Assembly: GCA_025060275.1 (NCBI GenBank)
Contig: JANXCJ010000069.1
Span: forward strand, 1 to 9,477
Reading direction: 5' to 3'
From: Bacteroidia bacterium
GTDB taxonomy: Bacteria; Bacteroidota; Bacteroidia; SpSt-205
Length of the DNA stretch: 9,477 nt
Positions 1-6,228 of this stretch are shown here, piece by piece. The notes under the pieces were generated by a model. The model was not told where the DNA came from, made no database searches, and saw nothing but the letters and a program-made list of their open reading frames with translations. Positions within the stretch are counted from its first letter, which is position 1. Each line of letters begins with the position of its first letter. The position numbers and the translations under genes were made by a program.

Positions 1-1
1 G

Positions 2-346
2 AGCTTGCGGGATGCTGTGGATCTGCTTCTAAGCTCTCAGGTTCGGTCGTTCTTGGTGGTAGACCCTTTTGGGAAGCCTGTAGGCAGCCTCTCGCGGGAG
101 CAGCTCATAGAGGCGCTTAGTGCAGGGAAATCTCTCCTTTCTCCTTTAGTACATGTGATGGATGCAGAGCTATTGCAAGTGTCGCCTACTATGCCTCTTC
201 ATGAAGGTTTTCGGCTTCTTCAGGAGCATCAAAAACCTTTTCTCATAGTGATGCAGGGAGGACACCTTCTTGGAATTGTGGATACAGAGAATATCGCAGA
301 GTTTCTTTTGGTTCGTCAAGCCCTGATGGGAGGTAGAGGTGCCTGA
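2..346 (+). CDS. C-terminal part of a CBS-domain protein, probably an M50 (site-2 protease type) metalloprotease; 5' end outside window
   Basis: The reading frame is open to the left window edge, so the gene is truncated at its 5' end; about 114 residues are visible. They form the second half of one CBS motif (strand FLVVD, then GKPVGSLSREQLIEAL) followed by a nearly complete second CBS motif (HVMDAELLQVSPTMPLHEGF, then FLIVMQGGHLLGIVDTENI), and end in EFLLVRQAL and a short Gly/Arg tail. CBS pairs bind adenosyl nucleotides and regulate the attached domain. The ending (GIVDTENIAEFLLVRQAL-like) resembles the C-terminus of bacterial M50 zinc proteases that carry CBS pairs, but the membrane and HExxH part would lie upstream and cannot be seen, so the protease assignment is inference. 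An internal TTG at position 5 is unlikely to be the real start because the CBS fold would be cut. gcdH follows after 31 bases on the same strand. Confidence 0.65.
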   Translation, partial: SLRDAVDLLLSSQVRSFLVVDPFGKPVGSLSREQLIEALSAGKSLLSPLVHVMDAELLQVSPTMPLHEGFRLLQEHQKPFLIVMQGGHLLGIVDTENIAEFLLVRQALMGGRGA

Positions 347-365
347 CTAAAGCAGTTATTTTTCT

Positions 366-373
366 TTATTTTG
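366..373 (+). promoter_or_regulatory. -7-like element TTATTTTG upstream of gcdH (one mismatch to TAnnTTTG)
   Basis: TTATTTTG ends 4 bases before the gcdH ATG at 378. It matches the Bacteroidota -7 consensus TAnnTTTG except at the second base. No TTG was seen about 20 bases upstream. It is listed because the same placement recurs at most gene starts in the window; taken alone it would be weak. Confidence 0.35.
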
Positions 374-377
374 TAGC

Positions 378-1565
378 ATGACGATCCCCGTACAGAGTAG
401 GGCTATCGTGACAGACTATTACAACATAGAGGAGTTCTTTACCCCAGAGCAGCTTGCCATACGCGATGCTGTGCAGAAGTGGGTAAATACTCGCTTGAAG
501 CCTATTATAGATGATTATGCGCAGCGAGCAGAATGTCCCACGCACTTGATACCTGAAATGGCACAACTGGGTGTTTTTGGTCCTTTCATTCCCGAGGTGT
601 ACGGAGGGGCTGGATTGGATTATATCTCCTATGGGCTTATCATGCAGGAAATAGAGGCGGGGGATTCAGGGATTCGTTCTATCGCTTCTGTACAGAGCTC
701 TCTTGTAATGTATCCCATTTGGAAATTTGGCTCAGAGGCGCAAAGACAGAAATATCTCCCTCGGCTGGCAAGAGGAGAAATCATAGGATGCTTTGGTCTT
801 ACAGAGCCCAACCACGGCTCTAATCCTGCTGGTATGGAGAGTTATTTTTACGAAGAAGGAGATTACTATGTGCTGAATGGACGCAAAATGTGGATATCTA
901 ATGCTCCCTTTGCCGATATTGCAATAGTTTGGGCCAAAGACTCCGAGGATAAGATCCGAGGTCTGATAGTAGAGAGAGGGATGGAGGGCTTTCACACCCC
1001 CGAAATTCCCCGCAAATGGTCTTTACGGGCCTCTGCCACAGGGGAGTTGGTAATGGATAGAGTACGCGTGCCCAAGGAGAATCTCCTTCCGGGTGTAGAA
1101 GGCTTGAAGGGACCACTTTCCTGTCTAAATAGTGCTCGTTATGGGATCGCATGGGGTGCTATAGGCGCAGCTATTGACTGTTATCGTGTGGCTGTTCAGT
1201 ATAGCTTGGAAAGAACGCAGTTCGGTAAGCCCATAGCTTCTTTCCAGCTTACCCAGAGAAAAATAGCGGAAATGCTAACAGAAATTACGAAGGCGCAGCT
1301 TTTAGCCCTACGGCTGGGGCAGCTTATGAATGCGGGACGTGCTACACCTGCACAAATCTCCCTTGCTAAGCGAAATAATGTCGCTATGGCGTTGGAGGTT
1401 GCCCGCACAGCCCGTCAAATCTTAGGGGGCATGGGTATTACAGGCGATTATCCGATTATGCGACATATGATGAACTTAGAGTCGGTGATCACCTATGAAG
1501 GTACGCATGAGATACACCTTCTCATCACAGGTCAAGACATCACAGGTATATCTGCGTTTGTGTAG
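378..1565 (+). CDS. gcdH: Glutaryl-CoA dehydrogenase (acyl-CoA dehydrogenase family)
   Basis: The 395-residue protein has the full length and order of the acyl-CoA dehydrogenase fold: N-terminal helical domain (about 20-135), middle beta domain with the FAD-site signature GLTEPNHGSNP (140-150) and MWISNAP (171-177), and C-terminal helical domain. Family-specific stretches are LRASATGELVMD (216-227), LKGPLSCLNSARYGIAWGA (243-261) and ITYEGTHEIH (371-380). E374 is the expected catalytic base. R100 and S104 in GIRSIASVQSS sit where glutaryl-CoA dehydrogenases bind the substrate carboxylate. Y373 before the catalytic Glu is typical of decarboxylating enzymes. The expected reaction is glutaryl-CoA to crotonyl-CoA plus CO2, in lysine/tryptophan breakdown, with electrons passed to ETF. 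The ATG start gives a normal N-terminus, and there is no Shine-Dalgarno sequence. scpB begins two bases after the stop, although the two functions are unrelated. A related short-chain acyl-CoA substrate cannot be excluded. Confidence 0.87.
   Translation: MTIPVQSRAIVTDYYNIEEFFTPEQLAIRDAVQKWVNTRLKPIIDDYAQRAECPTHLIPEMAQLGVFGPFIPEVYGGAGLDYISYGLIMQEIEAGDSGIRSIASVQSSLVMYPIWKFGSEAQRQKYLPRLARGEIIGCFGLTEPNHGSNPAGMESYFYEEGDYYVLNGRKMWISNAPFADIAIVWAKDSEDKIRGLIVERGMEGFHTPEIPRKWSLRASATGELVMDRVRVPKENLLPGVEGLKGPLSCLNSARYGIAWGAIGAAIDCYRVAVQYSLERTQFGKPIASFQLTQRKIAEMLTEITKAQLLALRLGQLMNAGRATPAQISLAKRNNVAMALEVARTARQILGGMGITGDYPIMRHMMNLESVITYEGTHEIHLLITGQDITGISAFV
1553..1560 (+). promoter_or_regulatory. -7-like element TGCGTTTG upstream of scpB (one mismatch)
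   Basis: TGCGTTTG lies in the last codons of gcdH and ends 7 bases before the scpB GTG at 1568. It has TTTG and the first T of TAnnTTTG but G instead of A at the second base. It could give scpB its own nearly leaderless transcript, or could simply be gcdH coding sequence. Confidence 0.25.
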
Positions 1566-1567
1566 TT

Positions 1568-2167
1568 GTGATAGAGGGAGCCTCTGAGGTGCAGGGGAAT
1601 AATTATCCATTAGAAAACATAATAGAGTCTTTTCTTTTTGTGAATAGTGAGCCTATCTCCTCCTCTACTCTCCAGAAAGCTTTGGAATGTGTGCTTCATC
1701 GGACTGTCTCCCCTGAGGAAATGAGTGCAGCCCTACAGGAGCTAAAGAGGCGCTATGCTCCCACAAGTTTAGAGCTCTTAGAAATAGGAGGCGGTTATGC
1801 CCTTCGTACGCGTCCTGCGTATGGAGAACTGGTAGCCGAATTTTTAGGATTCCGCAATCCTATTAAGCTCTCCAAGCCTTTATTGGAGACCTTAGCGGTT
1901 ATCGCCTATCATCAGCCTATTACGCGTGCCATGATCAATCATCTAAGAGGCGTCCAAAGCGACTATGCTGTAGAGCGGCTTTTAGAACTAGAGCTTATAG
2001 AGCCTGCGGGCAGAGCTTCTCTCCCTGGCAAGCCTCTCGCATACCGGACGACTCGTAGGTTTCTAGAGCTACTAGGGGTTAACTCCTTAGAAGAACTGCC
2101 CCAGCCAGAAGACTTTGTGAATACAGCTTCTCTACCGAAGCCACCGAACATATACCCATCCGAGTAG
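1568..2167 (+). CDS. scpB: Segregation and condensation protein B (ScpB), SMC complex subunit
   Basis: The protein has 199 residues, the normal size for ScpB. An N-terminal winged helix begins with NIIESFLFVNSEPIS (about 17-31), and the family core is very clear in the second winged helix: LSKPLLETLAVIAYHQPITR (101-120), then HLRGVQSDYAVERLLELELI (124-143) and GKPLAYRTTRRFLELLGVNSLEELP (154-178). ScpB dimers bind the kleisin ScpA and regulate the SMC ATPase ring during chromosome compaction and segregation. The start is GTG; the next in-frame ATG, near 1721, would delete the first winged helix, so GTG is preferred. No scpA is visible nearby. Its last 36 bases overlap, on the opposite strand, the 3' end of the rhomboid gene. 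Confidence 0.93.
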   Translation: MIEGASEVQGNNYPLENIIESFLFVNSEPISSSTLQKALECVLHRTVSPEEMSAALQELKRRYAPTSLELLEIGGGYALRTRPAYGELVAEFLGFRNPIKLSKPLLETLAVIAYHQPITRAMINHLRGVQSDYAVERLLELELIEPAGRASLPGKPLAYRTTRRFLELLGVNSLEELPQPEDFVNTASLPKPPNIYPSE

Positions 2168-2683
2168 AAGCCCACATAAGTGTCCAAAATGAGATATACC
2201 CCCCATCACAGGCTCCCATATAAAAAGTATTAGAGAAATTACCCCGAAGCCTATCGCCATCATCCGAGCTGAGATAGGGATAGGAATGGGTAAGAGGACT
2301 ACGCGAGAACGCGGAAAAAAATAAGCGAAAGCAGATAGAACTCCACTCACGCTCGTAGAGGCGCCTAACACAGGAATAGGAGAGGGGTCTAAAAAGGCTA
2401 ACAAGAATCCTGACCCTAAGCCTGTAAAGAAGTAAAGCTTCAAGAATCTACTGCTCCCTAGTACAGCCTCTACTGAGGTACCCAAGCTCCACAGCGCGAC
2501 CATATTGGCAAGAATGTGCCAAAAGCTCTTATGAGTGAAGAAATAAGTAAGGAGCTGCCACCATTCCCAGCCCCATCCATACTTATGTACCGCCAGGATA
2601 TAAGGAAGCCCAGGAAAGCGCAGTCCTGCCAGCCATACAAGTCCGTTGATAATAATAAGATGGGGAAGTACAGAACCCCGCAT
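2132..2683 (-). CDS. Rhomboid-family intramembrane serine protease
   Basis: The protein has 183 residues and about six hydrophobic segments, the minimal bacterial rhomboid core, with no extra domains. Family hallmarks are WQLLTYFFTHKSFWHILANM (42-61), carrying H51, H56 and the oxyanion-hole-type N60; VLGASTSVSG (105-114), with the expected nucleophile S109; and SHFGHLCGLLLG (164-175), with the expected catalytic H168. Rhomboids cleave transmembrane segments within the inner membrane; the substrate here is unknown. The usual GxSG motif reads GAST, a departure at a strongly conserved glycine. The ATG at 2683 is chosen over a TTG at 2692, because that TTG is part of an upstream TAGCTTTG element. 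The gene follows the exported-protein gene closely and overlaps scpB tail-to-tail by 36 bases. Confidence 0.85.
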   Translation of the reverse strand: MRGSVLPHLIIINGLVWLAGLRFPGLPYILAVHKYGWGWEWWQLLTYFFTHKSFWHILANMVALWSLGTSVEAVLGSSRFLKLYFFTGLGSGFLLAFLDPSPIPVLGASTSVSGVLSAFAYFFPRSRVVLLPIPIPISARMMAIGFGVISLILFIWEPVMGGISHFGHLCGLLLGWVYVRWLR

Positions 2684-2689
2684 GCAGTG

Positions 2690-2697
2690 CAAAGCTA
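2690..2697 (-). promoter_or_regulatory. Perfect -7 consensus TAGCTTTG upstream of the rhomboid gene, starting with the upstream stop codon
   Basis: Read on the minus strand, TAGCTTTG matches TAnnTTTG fully and ends 6 bases before the ATG at 2683. Its first three bases are the TAG stop of the preceding exported-protein gene. No TTG -33 box is apparent about 20 bases upstream. Confidence 0.45.
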
Positions 2698-3594
2698 TGT
2701 CTGGCGCCGCTTCCGTCGTGCCTCTGATGTGGGAGAATTAGCTGACGTATCGGGCGGAATGTATCTTGGTAGGGCATATGGAGCTGAGTAAATAGAATAA
2801 GTAAGCGTCCTATTGAAGGGAAAGCTCAGGAAAAATGCCACTAATGCTTTACCTGAGGCTTTGGCTTTCTTGAAACTGCGGTAGAGCTCATAGTACGCCT
2901 CCGCATATACCAGAGAGTCTCCTACTCTTTCTAGCAACGCTTCCATGGCTTCTGCTTGCATTTCATCAGGGGGTACAGGAAGCTTGAGAAGGCTATCTAA
3001 TACCTGCTTGAGTCTTTTCTTCTCCTTCTTGAAGTATTTTACGACTGTGTCGCCATAATCTACTAAACCCTTTATCATGAGGGCAGGGCTCTCTATGTAG
3101 CCTGGTGGCTCCTGAATCTCGGGTGCCGTGCTGACGATGGCTAAATACACTGGAAGCCCCTGACTCCGAATGACTTTTCCCTCTATTCTTACTTCATCAG
3201 CTTTTACAATATAGAGATACCATGTATCAAAGCCGTAAATAAGAGGGTGTCCCTTTGTGTTCTCTATTCTTGGGCGAATGATTTTTACATTAAAGGGACG
3301 ATTAGTCTGAATGAGTTTGTTTATACGAGGGTCTGTGGTAAGATTCCTTGCGATGGGGGAGTCAATGAGACGTAGTGGGGGTGGGGGCTTAGGAGGGGCA
3401 AGTAGCGTATCTTCCATCCAAAAGGGCAAAGCAGTCTCTTGCGTAGCTTCTTTCAAGGTATCTAAGGGTGGGGTTTGACGCGTCAAGGCAGAGGAATCTT
3501 CAAGCTCTTCAAATAATTCTTCTTCCCAACGTTCAATTCCCTGAGCATGAAGATGAAAAAAGATCATACAAAATGAGAATAATCCCCGAATCAT
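2695..3594 (-). CDS. Unrecognised exported protein (hypothetical)
   Basis: The protein has 299 residues and I do not recognise its family. It begins MIRGLFSFCMIFFHLHAQG: one basic residue, a hydrophobic stretch and a small-residue end (HAQ) that look like a Sec signal peptide cleaved near residue 18. A strongly acidic segment follows (about 21-34, EEELFEELED), then a proline-rich patch (APPKPPPP, about 66-73). A probable alpha/beta or all-beta core spans about 90-165 (FNVKIIRPRI, YGFDTWYLYIV, EVRIEGKVI, PVYLAIVS), followed by a charged helical part (about 185-245) and a very basic tail ending RRKRRQT. The protein is likely periplasmic or outer-envelope. The ATG start is firm: a TAATTTTG element lies just upstream. 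The gene is divergent from gyrA and followed directly by the rhomboid gene, so it could share a transcript with that protease; a substrate relationship is only a guess. Confidence 0.75.
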   Translation of the reverse strand: MIRGLFSFCMIFFHLHAQGIERWEEELFEELEDSSALTRQTPPLDTLKEATQETALPFWMEDTLLAPPKPPPPLRLIDSPIARNLTTDPRINKLIQTNRPFNVKIIRPRIENTKGHPLIYGFDTWYLYIVKADEVRIEGKVIRSQGLPVYLAIVSTAPEIQEPPGYIESPALMIKGLVDYGDTVVKYFKKEKKRLKQVLDSLLKLPVPPDEMQAEAMEALLERVGDSLVYAEAYYELYRSFKKAKASGKALVAFFLSFPFNRTLTYSIYSAPYALPRYIPPDTSANSPTSEARRKRRQT

Positions 3595-3601
3595 CCTGCG
3601 C

Positions 3602-3609
3602 CAAAATTA
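3602..3609 (-). promoter_or_regulatory. Perfect -7 consensus TAATTTTG upstream of the exported-protein gene
   Basis: On the minus strand TAATTTTG matches TAnnTTTG and ends 7 bases before the ATG at 3594. A start site 4-8 bases further on would fall at or beside the A of the ATG. The -33 position has no TTG. Confidence 0.5.
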
Positions 3610-3639
3610 CAAGGTAGTTTTTAGAGAGTTCTTCTTGAG

Positions 3640-3647
3640 TAGCTTTG
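3640..3647 (+). promoter_or_regulatory. Perfect -7 consensus TAGCTTTG upstream of gyrA
   Basis: TAGCTTTG matches TAnnTTTG and ends 6 bases before the ATG at 3654. The region about 18-20 bases upstream reads GTTTTT (3617-3622), at best a poor -33 box. The element contains the TTG at 3645 that could otherwise be mistaken for a start codon. Confidence 0.5.
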
Positions 3648-3653
3648 CCCTCT

Positions 3654-6089
3654 ATGGGTGAAGTAATAGTCCGTCCGGTAGTGGAGGAGATGCGTAGTGC
3701 TTACATAGACTATGCGATGAGTGTGATTGTCTCCCGGGCACTGCCTGATGTGAGAGATGGGCTCAAGCCTGTGCAACGCAGAGTGCTTTATGGTATGTTA
3801 GAGCTGGGGCTCACACCAGACAAACCTTTCAAAAAGTCAGCTCGCATAGTTGGAGAGGTCTTGGGTAAGTACCACCCTCATGGAGATGCAGCAGTCTATG
3901 ATACGATGGTAAGAATGGCACAGGCCTGGACCTTACGCTACCCCCTCGTAGAAGGGCAGGGCAACTTTGGTTCCATGGATAATGATGCGCCGGCAGCCAT
4001 GCGCTATACGGAAGCAAGACTGGCTTCCATCGCCCTAACTATGCTGGAAGATTTGGATAAGGATACAGTGGATTTTGCGCCTAACTTTGATGAGTCCCTC
4101 AAGGAGCCTACTGTACTTCCTGCCCTTTTGCCAAACCTTTTACTAAATGGTGCAAGCGGGATCGCTGTAGGGATGGCTACGGAAATACCTCCACATAATC
4201 TCAAAGACACTGTAAATGCCCTTTTGCTCCTTCTAAATGATCCTACTGTATCGGATGAAGCGCTGGTAGAGGCTATTCAAGGACCTGACTTTCCCACGGG
4301 GGGCCTAATCATAGGGAAAGAAGGTATTAAGCAGATGTATTTGACAGGTAAGGGTCGTATAAAACTGCGCGGGAGAGCTTACACCGATGCCCTGCCAGGA
4401 GGGAAAAAAGCCATTATCATCACAGAAATTCCTTATCGGGTTAGTAAGGCTTCCCTTGTGGAACAAATAGCTCATCTTGCAGAAAATAAAAAGATAGAGG
4501 GCATAGCTGAAGTACGAGATGAGTCAGATCGAGAAGGAATAAGGGTGGTAGTAGAGCTCAAACGGGAGGCTATCCCCAAAGTAGTGCTGAATAATCTTTA
4601 CCTTCATACTTCGCTAGAGATTAGTTATAACGGCTACTGGGTAGCTCTGTATAGAGGAAGACCCAAGAATCTCACTTTGCGAGAGGCACTCACCGCCTAT
4701 TTAGAACATCGCAATCAGGTCATTCTCCGACGCACAGCTTATGAGTTAGCCCAGGCTGAAAAGCGACAGCACATTCTAGAGGGCTTGCTAATAGCTTTGA
4801 ATCACATAGATGTTATCATAACTCTCATTCGCCAGTCTCACACTCCAGAAGAAGCACGCACTGCCTTAATGAATAATTTTTCCCTTACGCATGTCCAGGC
4901 ACAGGCTATCTTAGATATGCGCCTTCAGCGGCTTACAGCCCTGGAACGAGAAAAACTCCAACAAGAACATGCAGAATTACAGCAAAAGATAGCTTACTAC
5001 AAAAAGGTGTTAGAAGACCCCGAGGAGCAGAAACTAATCATACGAAATGAACTCCAAAAGCTTAAAGAAGATTTTGGGGATGGGCGACGCACGCAGATAC
5101 TGCCAGAAGAGGGAGAGATTAGCTTAGAAGATATGCTACCTAATACGCCAGTGGCCGTGCTTATCTCCCATCAAGGTTACATTAAGCGTACAGACATCAA
5201 GGCTTATAGAGCCCAGGCTAGGGGGGGAGCGGGTACCCGAGCGATGGAACTCAAAGAAGAGGATTTTATTCAAGATGTCCTAATAGCGCGTATGCATGAT
5301 TACCTCCTACTCTTTACAGACAAAGGGCACTGCTACTGGTTGCGAGTCCATGAAATCCCAGAGGCTCAACGCAATCAGAAGGGACGTCATATCCAAAACC
5401 TTCTATCCATCGGTGAAGAGGATAGGGTGGTAGCCTATTTGAATGTATCTTCTATTGAAGACGAAGAGTTTGTCAATCGTCATAGTTTATTTTTTGTTAC
5501 GAGGGAGGGCATCGTAAAGAAAACTCCTCTAAAAGAATATAGCCGCCCTCGTAGTAAGGGCATAATTGCTCTTTCAATTCGTCCTGGGGATGAGCTTGTA
5601 GGTATAGCGCTCATTGACGAGGAGAGCGTAAAAGAAGTTATTCTTATAAGTGCGCAGGGGCAAGCTATTCGTTTTGCACATGGAGAAGTGCGGGCGATGG
5701 GGCGGGAAGCTACAGGCGTAATAGGAATGACCCTGGAAAAGGGAGATAAAATTATCGGCGTAGTACCGATTATTCCTCAGGAAGGCTATTTATTTGTTCT
5801 CTCTGCTAAGGGTTATGGTAAGGCTACTCCTTTTAGTGAATATCGGCTTACGCATCGGGGAGGGCAGGGAGTTCGCACCTTCCGCACGTCTGAAAAGACA
5901 GGGCTCCTGGTAGCTGCCTTACCTCTTCAGCCCGGACAAGAAGACCTTCTCCTTGTTACGCAAGGGGGTCAGGGAATACGGTTCTCTGCAAAAGAAGTAG
6001 CCATATTGGGACGAGATGCGCAAGGAACTCGCCTCATACGCTTGCGCGAGGGGGATCAAGTAGTGGCAGTTTCTCTTATGCGGGAGTAA
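3654..6089 (+). CDS. gyrA: DNA gyrase subunit A
   Basis: The 811-residue protein covers the whole GyrA architecture. GyrA with GyrB introduces negative supercoils using ATP. The breakage-reunion domain opens with IDYAMSVIVSRALPDVRDGL; the quinolone region reads GKYHPHGDAAVYD (71-83), and the catalytic tyrosine is Y118 in MRYTEARLASIA. The coiled-coil tower and gate lie around 350-480. The C-terminal beta-pinwheel begins near 490 and carries the GyrA box as QARGGAG (521-527), with a second THRGGQG loop near 732, the form typical of Bacteroidota GyrA rather than ParC. The residue equivalent to E. coli Ser83 is Ala79; the Asp87 equivalent is kept (D83). There is no long acidic tail, which explains the length below E. 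coli's 875. The ATG at 3654 is preferred; a TTG nine bases earlier falls inside the -7-like element. The gene appears monocistronic, with a terminator-like hairpin downstream. Confidence 0.96.
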   Translation: MGEVIVRPVVEEMRSAYIDYAMSVIVSRALPDVRDGLKPVQRRVLYGMLELGLTPDKPFKKSARIVGEVLGKYHPHGDAAVYDTMVRMAQAWTLRYPLVEGQGNFGSMDNDAPAAMRYTEARLASIALTMLEDLDKDTVDFAPNFDESLKEPTVLPALLPNLLLNGASGIAVGMATEIPPHNLKDTVNALLLLLNDPTVSDEALVEAIQGPDFPTGGLIIGKEGIKQMYLTGKGRIKLRGRAYTDALPGGKKAIIITEIPYRVSKASLVEQIAHLAENKKIEGIAEVRDESDREGIRVVVELKREAIPKVVLNNLYLHTSLEISYNGYWVALYRGRPKNLTLREALTAYLEHRNQVILRRTAYELAQAEKRQHILEGLLIALNHIDVIITLIRQSHTPEEARTALMNNFSLTHVQAQAILDMRLQRLTALEREKLQQEHAELQQKIAYYKKVLEDPEEQKLIIRNELQKLKEDFGDGRRTQILPEEGEISLEDMLPNTPVAVLISHQGYIKRTDIKAYRAQARGGAGTRAMELKEEDFIQDVLIARMHDYLLLFTDKGHCYWLRVHEIPEAQRNQKGRHIQNLLSIGEEDRVVAYLNVSSIEDEEFVNRHSLFFVTREGIVKKTPLKEYSRPRSKGIIALSIRPGDELVGIALIDEESVKEVILISAQGQAIRFAHGEVRAMGREATGVIGMTLEKGDKIIGVVPIIPQEGYLFVLSAKGYGKATPFSEYRLTHRGGQGVRTFRTSEKTGLLVAALPLQPGQEDLLLVTQGGQGIRFSAKEVAILGRDAQGTRLIRLREGDQVVAVSLMRE

Positions 6090-6112
6090 AAGTAAGAGAA
6101 AGTTTCCTCTAC

Positions 6113-6163
6113 GGTAGGAGCCTATCTTACCCATATTAGGATATCCTGCCTTTATCTTATTTT
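6113..6163 (+). terminator. Probable intrinsic terminator of gyrA
   Basis: GGTAGGA (6113-6119) pairs with TCCTGCC (6144-6150) with one G-U pair. Inside it CCTA (6121-6124) pairs with TAGG (6137-6140), leaving a 12-base loop and small bulges. The stem is followed directly by the T-rich run TTTATCTTATTTT (6151-6163). It lies 24 bases after the gyrA stop. The U-tract is interrupted, so efficiency is uncertain. Confidence 0.55.
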
Positions 6164-6194
6164 CCGCTGGTTAGCCGGCAGTTACTCTTATCGT

Positions 6195-6228
6195 CAAAAA
6201 GTTAGAGGCGAAGGGAAGGTTCTAACTT
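6195..6228 (-). terminator. Probable intrinsic terminator of the radical SAM gene, overlapping its stop codon
   Basis: On the minus strand AAGTTAGA (6228-6221) and TCTAACTT (6206-6199) form a perfect 8-base stem with a 14-base loop, running into a run of five T (6200-6196). The TAA stop of the radical SAM gene (6204-6202) lies inside the distal arm, and the last codons form the loop and the proximal arm. The stem is A/T-rich, so strength is moderate. Confidence 0.5.

Larger units (their letters stand above)
3595..3653. other. 59-base divergent intergenic region between the exported-protein gene and gyrA
   Basis: This short region holds two outward-facing perfect TAnnTTTG elements: TAATTTTG on the minus strand (3609-3602) and TAGCTTTG on the plus strand (3640-3647). 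Thirty bases separate them, so any upstream promoter contacts for the two genes would overlap. No Shine-Dalgarno sequence, operator-like palindrome or room for a long leader is visible. Confidence 0.6.

Noticed and set aside
347..377. Terminator between the CBS gene and gcdH
   Set aside because: T-rich, but no stable hairpin precedes the T-run.
3600..3640. -33 TTG boxes for the -7-like elements
   Set aside because: Checked upstream of each element here and at the other genes; no TTG at the 19-21 base spacing was convincing, so none is annotated.
3645..3653. TTG at 3645 as the gyrA start
   Set aside because: It lies inside TAGCTTTG, and the ATG at 3654 gives a normal GyrA N-terminus; kept only as an alternative.
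4792..4799. TAGCTTTG inside gyrA
   Set aside because: Same strand as gyrA but deep within coding sequence, with no nearby gene start; taken as a background occurrence.
6166..6179. Small hairpin GCTGG-TTAG-CCGGC between the convergent genes
   Set aside because: Only 5 pairs with one G-U and no T-run on either side; the two neighbouring hairpins explain termination better.
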